Below, piece by piece: positions 58,470-64,000 of a DNA stretch of 64,000 nt (positions are counted from its first letter, which is position 1; every line of letters begins with the position of its first letter). This stretch comes from Tachypleus tridentatus (taxonomy: Eukaryota > Arthropoda > Merostomata > Xiphosura > Limulidae). A model generated the notes under the pieces. It worked only from the letters and a program-made list of their open reading frames with translations. It made no database searches and had not been told where the DNA came from. The position numbers were made by a program, and so were the translations under genes. The stretch is taken from assembly GCF_004210375.1 (NCBI RefSeq), contig NC_134833.1, forward strand, positions 147,800,127 to 147,864,126, read 5' to 3'.

Positions 58470-60870
58470 CTTGTGTATGGGAGACAGTTCGCAACTTCTC
58501 AGGATACATTACAAGTATATCTGCTGACAGTTCTTAAAGTTATATTTATAAATTATATTAACAAAGATATAATCAAACCTTTAGAATTAGCAGTCGTGAA
58601 AGTTGAGTACTTGTTGCAAGGACAGAACTTAAAATTCTACTGTATGATAAACAAAGGTTTGTTGTATGCATTACAATTATTTTGATAATTGTCTGGATTT
58701 AGGATACCAAAGTGGGAATTTTTTATTGATTTTTGTTTAAAATTAGAACAAATTGATGACAAAGACCATTATAAAGTAATATATATTGACTCTTTTAAAG
58801 TTAGAACGAATTGATGACAAAGAGCGTTATAAAGACCATCTCTATTGTCTCTGAAGTTAAAACAATTTGACGAGAGTTGAGGGTTGTAACATCTCCATTA
58901 TCTCTGTAAATCTTAATTGTAGTTAACGACACATCTTTAATCAGTAAACTTATGCTTCTAATCTTTACTTTGTTCCACAGATTTGTTTGATAATACTACT
59001 ACCCTTACCCTTATTCTTCTGCGGTGATAAGCGAACGCGGACTTAAAAGAACGAGTTGGTGGTTTTTTGATCTAATGCACTACACGTGAATAAGGGTGTG
59101 TTATTTTAAGTAAATATGACACCTAACAGAACATTTAAGTGTTACTTAATGGTTAATAATATTAGCTAATGTATCTAATTATATTGCTTTTAAAATACTT
59201 ATTTATTAGTAAATTTTAGTTATAGATGTTGCTTCGCATTATTAACTTAATATAAGTATTTGGGACTAACCTGAATCTCCTAAGCTTGTCTAGCCTCGTG
59301 AGATGTTATTGGGATTAAGGCCGAAAATGATACTTTTTATAAAAAAGAACGTTAGACAAAGACATAAAATTGTCTATACTTATAAAAAAGGTTTATTTGT
59401 TTTTTTAGATTCACTCTATGTAGGTAGCTTGCTTTGTTCTTAAGTTAATATTAATGTAATTTGTATATTGTATGTATCATTAATAACTGTTAGCTTCGGC
59501 TGTTATAATCGCAATAATAAATATTTTCACTTTTTGGGTGAAATTTTCTGAAAAGACACATTTATCTAAGCCTTCAAAGTGTTATTTTAGAATACCTTAA
59601 GATACACTAAGAACAACACAGTTCTGAAGAATGCGTTTTGAGTTCCAGTGTCTCACTAAAATATTTTCATCTTTATTGAAAGTATGTCTAATTGGTAATC
59701 ATTTTGAGTCTCGAGTTATTTTATTTACAGGACTGGTTTTGTAAAACTATATTATTCCTCAAAATGTACGAGTATAAAGTGGATGCTCATAAAATGTCTC
59801 CAACTACATTCCAGGATCACAGTTTCTGTTTTCAGTAAGGATGCCCTGTTCAGACTTTACTACTTGATAGGTTGTGGTAAGTATTTGAGAATAATACGAA
59901 TCTTATTTTATTTATTTGTTGTACCTTGCTATGATGGGTTTAGTTTTAAGCCTTAGCTACTTGACATCTTTAATTAAGTGGTACTATATTAACTACTTAA
60001 TTTAACTCTTGTTACATGGAGCTTAAACATGATACAACTATTGTTTAAGCAGTTTCAACATCATTATTATTACCGTTTTGTTTTCATCCATGTGTGTGTG
60101 TTTATCACCAATATTTCTCGAAAACAGTTGGGTAGATTTGTACGAAAGATAGTATACACTTGGACTATAACCCAACTTAGAAGTGATTAATATTTAGAGG
60201 GTCGATGTCAAAGGTAACAGCTAGCTCACGAAAAAAAAATCATATTTGTTACCACGGAGACCGATTTTGTACACTATTTTTGTTTCATATCTTATACAAA
60301 AACGAACGGATTTGTTGAAACTTTTTAATCATATGTGAAATGTTATTACCTATTGTTCGTTGATGTTCATAACGACAAACATTCAGACACATTTTCATAT
60401 GTTTTAAGAACCAAATATGGTCAACGCCATTCAGGTACTGGCATTATTGTTTAAAAAAATCAATATTGTTTTATTATTGACTGAGTTAAAGGTATTGCGT
60501 TGAGCAGGTTACAAAATCGTAATTTAGATTGCATTTGATTACTGATAAATTTAACGCCATCCTTTTGTTTCGCTTTAAAACATCCTGTACTTATCAATCT
60601 GATTTAGAAACATTGTTGTATAGCAGCACTTGGTTGAGTGAGGCCTGTTTCTTGGAAAAATAACGTTATTTAAACAAACCCGTTTCTTTTATAAACAATA
60701 CAAAACATGGAAACGTACCAACTTGTCGGGATTAATATAAAACAGTACACTGAATATTTGGTTTTCGAGTTATTTTTATACTCTTGGTAAACATGATAAT
60801 AAGAAGCCTTGACTACACCATTTCTTTCCAACTTGAGAATAAACGATTGTTTAGTCTCAGTTGTTAAGTT
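58470..60870. other. AT-rich left spacer, unit 4
   Basis: The splice-like block at about 59730-59877 has an open frame throughout, as in unit 2 (motifs RITVSVFSKDALF and LIGCG). No further gene evidence. Confidence 0.4.
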
Positions 60871-60879
60871 GGTTAAGAA

Positions 60880-63110
60880 TAACGATAATGTTAGATAGAT
60901 ATAAAATAATGAAACAATAGATATATGAAGTTCAGATAGTAAGACGATGAAGAATATAGGTCTGGGTGAGAAGTGGTCGGTAATACAATGAAGAATAGGA
61001 ATTTGGGTGTGAAATAGTTAGCAAGACGATTAAAAATAGAGATGTGGATGTCAAGCAGTCGGTAAGATAATGCAAAATGGAGATGTGAGGGATAAGTAGT
61101 TAGAAAATAGGTGAAGAATAAATATTCGGATGTCAAATAATTTGCAAGACGATGAACAAGAGAAATGTGGGCGTGAAACAGTTAAAAGGTAGGTGAACAA
61201 TAAAAATATGGAAGCGAGATAGTTTTAAAAATATGAAGAGTCGATTGATGTATTTCAAGTAGCTAAACGAAGAATAGAAGAGATCTGGGTGGGAAGTGGT
61301 GGATAATACAACTAAAAGTAGAGTTTTGGTTGTTAATTTAATAGAAGGACAAGAGTGGATATTCGGGTGTCAAATAGTAAGAAATGCGACGAAGAATAGA
61401 GATTTACATGTCAAATAGTTGAAACGTAGGTGAAGAATAACGATATAAAAGTCAGATAGTTCCAAAAATATGAAGAATAGATATATGAAGCTCAAATAGC
61501 AAGACGATGAAAAATACAGTACTGGGTAGCAAGTGGTCTTTAATACAAGGAATAGAAATTTGGGTGTTAAATAGAAAGAAGGACAAAAATAGAGATTTGG
61601 GTGTCAAATAGTTAGCAAGACGATGAAGAGCAGAGACCTGAATGTGAAAAGGTCGGTAAGATAATGCAAAATGGAGAACTGAGAAATAAATACTTAGAAA
61701 TAAAGGTATGAATAAATATTCGGATGTCATATAATTAGCAAGGCAATGAAGAATAAAGATATGGATGTCAGAAAGTTAAAAAGTAGATGAACAATAAAGA
61801 TGTGGAAGCCAGATGGTTATAAAAATATGAAAAATAGATATATGAATTTCAAATAGCAAGATGAAGAAGAATAGAGATGTAGGTGGATGTTGTGGGTAAT
61901 ACATTGAAGAATAGAGATTTGGGTGATAGATATATATAATGGGAAGAATAGAGATTTGAGTATCAAATAGTTAGGAAGAGGATGTAAAATAGATACTTGG
62001 ATGCCAAGACGTGGAAACATAATGCAAAATGGAGATCTGAGGAATAAATATTTAAAAAAAGGTAAGAATAGGTAATATTTCTACATCCAATACTAAAAAA
62101 GACGACGAGGAATAAAGATACGGATGTGAAACAATTAAAAGTTATGTGAAAAATAAAGATCTGGATGCCAGATTTTTATAAAAATGTGAATGAGAGGTCT
62201 TTGAATTTCAAATAGTAAAACGAAGAAGAATAGAAGTATGAATAGGAAGTGGTGAATAATACACGATGAATAGAGATTTGAGGGTTAGATATATAGAATG
62301 GTAAGAATAGATATTTGAATGTGAAATAGTTAGAAAAAGTTCAATTATGCAGACTTGGATGTCAACGTTCAATAAGATAATGCAAAATGGAGATCTGAGG
62401 AATAAATACAAAGAAAAATGTATGAACACAACGAAGAATAAATATTTGGGTGCGAGATATATAGAATGGCAAAAATAGATATTTGAATGTTAAATAGTTA
62501 AAATGTTAAAAACATTCAAGAATAGAGACCTGGATGTCAAGCATTGAGTAAGATAATGCAAATCTGAGGAATGAATACTTAGTAAAGAGTATCAATAAAG
62601 ATTTGGATCTCAAACAATTAGCAAGGCAACGACGAATATAGATATGGATGTCAAACAGTTAAAATAAATGGAAAATAAAGATTTGGATGCCATGCCTTTG
62701 TAAAAATATGATGAAGAGTATATGAATTTGAAATAGCAAGGCGAAGAAAGAATAGAGATGTGGGTGGGAAGTGGTTGGTAATTGAAAGAAGAATAGAGAT
62801 TTGGGTGGGAAATAGTCAGGTAGAGGATAAGAAAAAGAGACCTGGATATCGTGCAGTCGATAAAATAATGCAAAATGAAGATATGAGGAATAAATGCTTA
62901 GAGAGAAGGAAAGAATAGAGATTATGATGTTAAATACATAGCAAGACGATGAAGAATAGAGACATGGATGTCGAACAGTTAAGAAATATGATTTGGATGC
63001 GACGTTTTTGTAAAATTATGATATGTACAATTCAAAGAGCAAGACGAAGAAAAATAGACATTAGGTTGTGAATTAGATAACCCAAAAATGGATATCTGAG
63101 GAATTAAATG
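60880..63110. repeat. Purine-rich degenerate satellite, unit 4
   Basis: About 2.2 kb of the same satellite, shorter than in units 1 and 3. It contains the empty SINE target site aaaataaatgg at 62661-62671. Confidence 0.85.
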
Positions 63111-63450
63111 CTTAGAAAAACGCTGTAATAATTGTATTAAAGTGTGTGAAGGAAAGTTTTTCGAATTTTAAAGCGAAGTTTGTAATAGGTTGTTTGAGAA
63201 GGGATAGAGATACAGACCGATACACATTTGGTTATGTATGTACATTACGGGTATCGAAACTGAATTACAGTAACTGTAGATGCATCTTTCCTTTATTAAA
63301 ATGAAGACTACGTGGTGCTGTTGAATGAAGTTTCATTAACCAAGGAAAACTTCCGAAACACCAGTTCTTAAAAAAACGATAAAGAATTGTTCAATTTTAA
63401 TTTATACACATGATACAAAAGTTACAAATGAGCGAATGAGACCACAATAT

Positions 63451-63456
63451 TTTATT
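63451..63456 (-). terminator. Polyadenylation signal AATAAA, unit 4
   Basis: AATAAA on the minus strand about 25 bp past the tcattaa stop at the end of the repeat-protein gene. Confidence 0.45.
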
Positions 63457-63480
63457 AAAAAGAGTTCATAGTTCTAGTTA

Positions 63481-64000
63481 ATGACCTTCCGTTGGAGAAA
63501 CCGTGGTAGCGCCTTCGCCAGCCTCCCGACGCCGACGTTCTACACCTTCCGTTGGAGAGACCGTGGTAGCGCCTTCGCCAGCCTCCCGACGCCGACGTTC
63601 TACACCTTCCGTTGGAGAGACCGTGGTAACGCCTTCGCCAGCCTCCCGACGCCGACGTTCTACACCTTCCGTTGGAGAGACCGTGGTAGCGCCTTCGCCA
63701 GCCTCCCGACGCCGACGTTCTACACCTTCCGTTGGAGAGACCGTGGTAGCGCCTTCGCTAGCCTCCCGACGCCGACGTTCTACACCTTCCGTTGAGAGAC
63801 CGTGGTAGCGCCTTCGCCAGCCTCCCGACGCCGACGTTCTACACCTTCCGTTGGAGAGACCGTGGTAGCGCCTTCGCCAGCCTCCCGACGCCGACGTTCT
63901 ACACCTTCCGTTGGAGAGACCGTGGTTGCGCCTTCGCCAGCCTCCCGACGCCGACGTTCTACATCTTCCGTTGGAGAGACCGTGGTTGCGCCTTCGCCAG
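63481..64000 (-). CDS. Secreted tandem-repeat protein, unit 4 copy, 3' part only
   Basis: At least nine repeats of the 60-bp unit (gtggtagc variant, like unit 2), ending GH and TAA at 63481. The signal peptide and promoter lie beyond the window. One 59-bp unit (near 63785, gttgagag) breaks the frame, so as in units 1 and 2 the 3'-most repeats are probably not translated. Repeat peptides near the end read EAGEGATTVSPTEGVE plus RRRR; one has VTTV. Confidence 0.6.

Larger units (their letters stand above)
58470..64000 (+). repeat. Tandem unit 4 (start only)
   Basis: Fourth copy, cut by the window end inside the 60-bp array. Left-part variants match unit 2. It lacks roughly 250 bp of the spacer (junction near 59153, ttacttaatgg to ttaataatatt). 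Confidence 0.9.

Overview
The window looks like a repeat-rich, AT-rich animal nuclear genome, most likely arthropod. It has no operons or bacterial-style gene packing. It does have relics of animal DNA transposons (mariner and three separate hAT-type lineages), a Jockey-like LINE and tRNA-derived SINEs. The SINE resembles one I associate with horseshoe crabs, but that is memory only, so the taxon stays open.

The window is essentially one locus repeated in tandem. Four head-to-tail copies of an 18-21 kb unit are visible: unit 1 (1-20952, 5' limit arbitrary), unit 2 (20953-38839), unit 3 (38840-58469) and the start of unit 4 (58470-64000). Each unit has the same order: (a) an AT-rich spacer of about 2.5 kb; (b) a purine-rich degenerate satellite; (c) a GC-rich 60-bp minisatellite that is the coding body of a minus-strand secreted-protein gene, followed by its TATA promoter; (d) a dead mariner; (e) a dead plus-strand ZBED-type hAT element; (f) a minus-strand hAT C-terminal fragment; (g) a tRNA-derived SINE; (h) a minus-strand ZMYM1-like/DUF4371 transposase relic; (i) an AT-rich spacer ending in a TATA box and a possible signal-peptide exon. 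Unit 2 also carries a LINE insertion and an orphan ORF1-like insertion.

The most credible living gene is (c). It has a TATA box about 70 bp before the ATG, a hydrophobic signal peptide, and 7-9 in-frame 20-residue repeats in which an acidic 16-residue segment is followed by four arginines. This layout resembles a secreted precursor cut at polybasic sites into identical peptides. It is present in all four units. The unit 3 copy is a clean 183-residue ORF; in units 1 and 2 the array is longer (28 and 14 repeats), but 59-bp repeat variants truncate the ORF at 180 and 222 residues.

The left parts of units 1 and 3 resemble each other, as do those of units 2 and 4, while the right parts of units 2 and 3 resemble each other. 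This mosaic implies unequal exchange or gene conversion. Shared and unshared insertions, deletions and micro-inversions give a partial order of events. Apart from family (c), every recognisable coding region is a transposon relic, except a very tentative signal-peptide exon at the unit ends.
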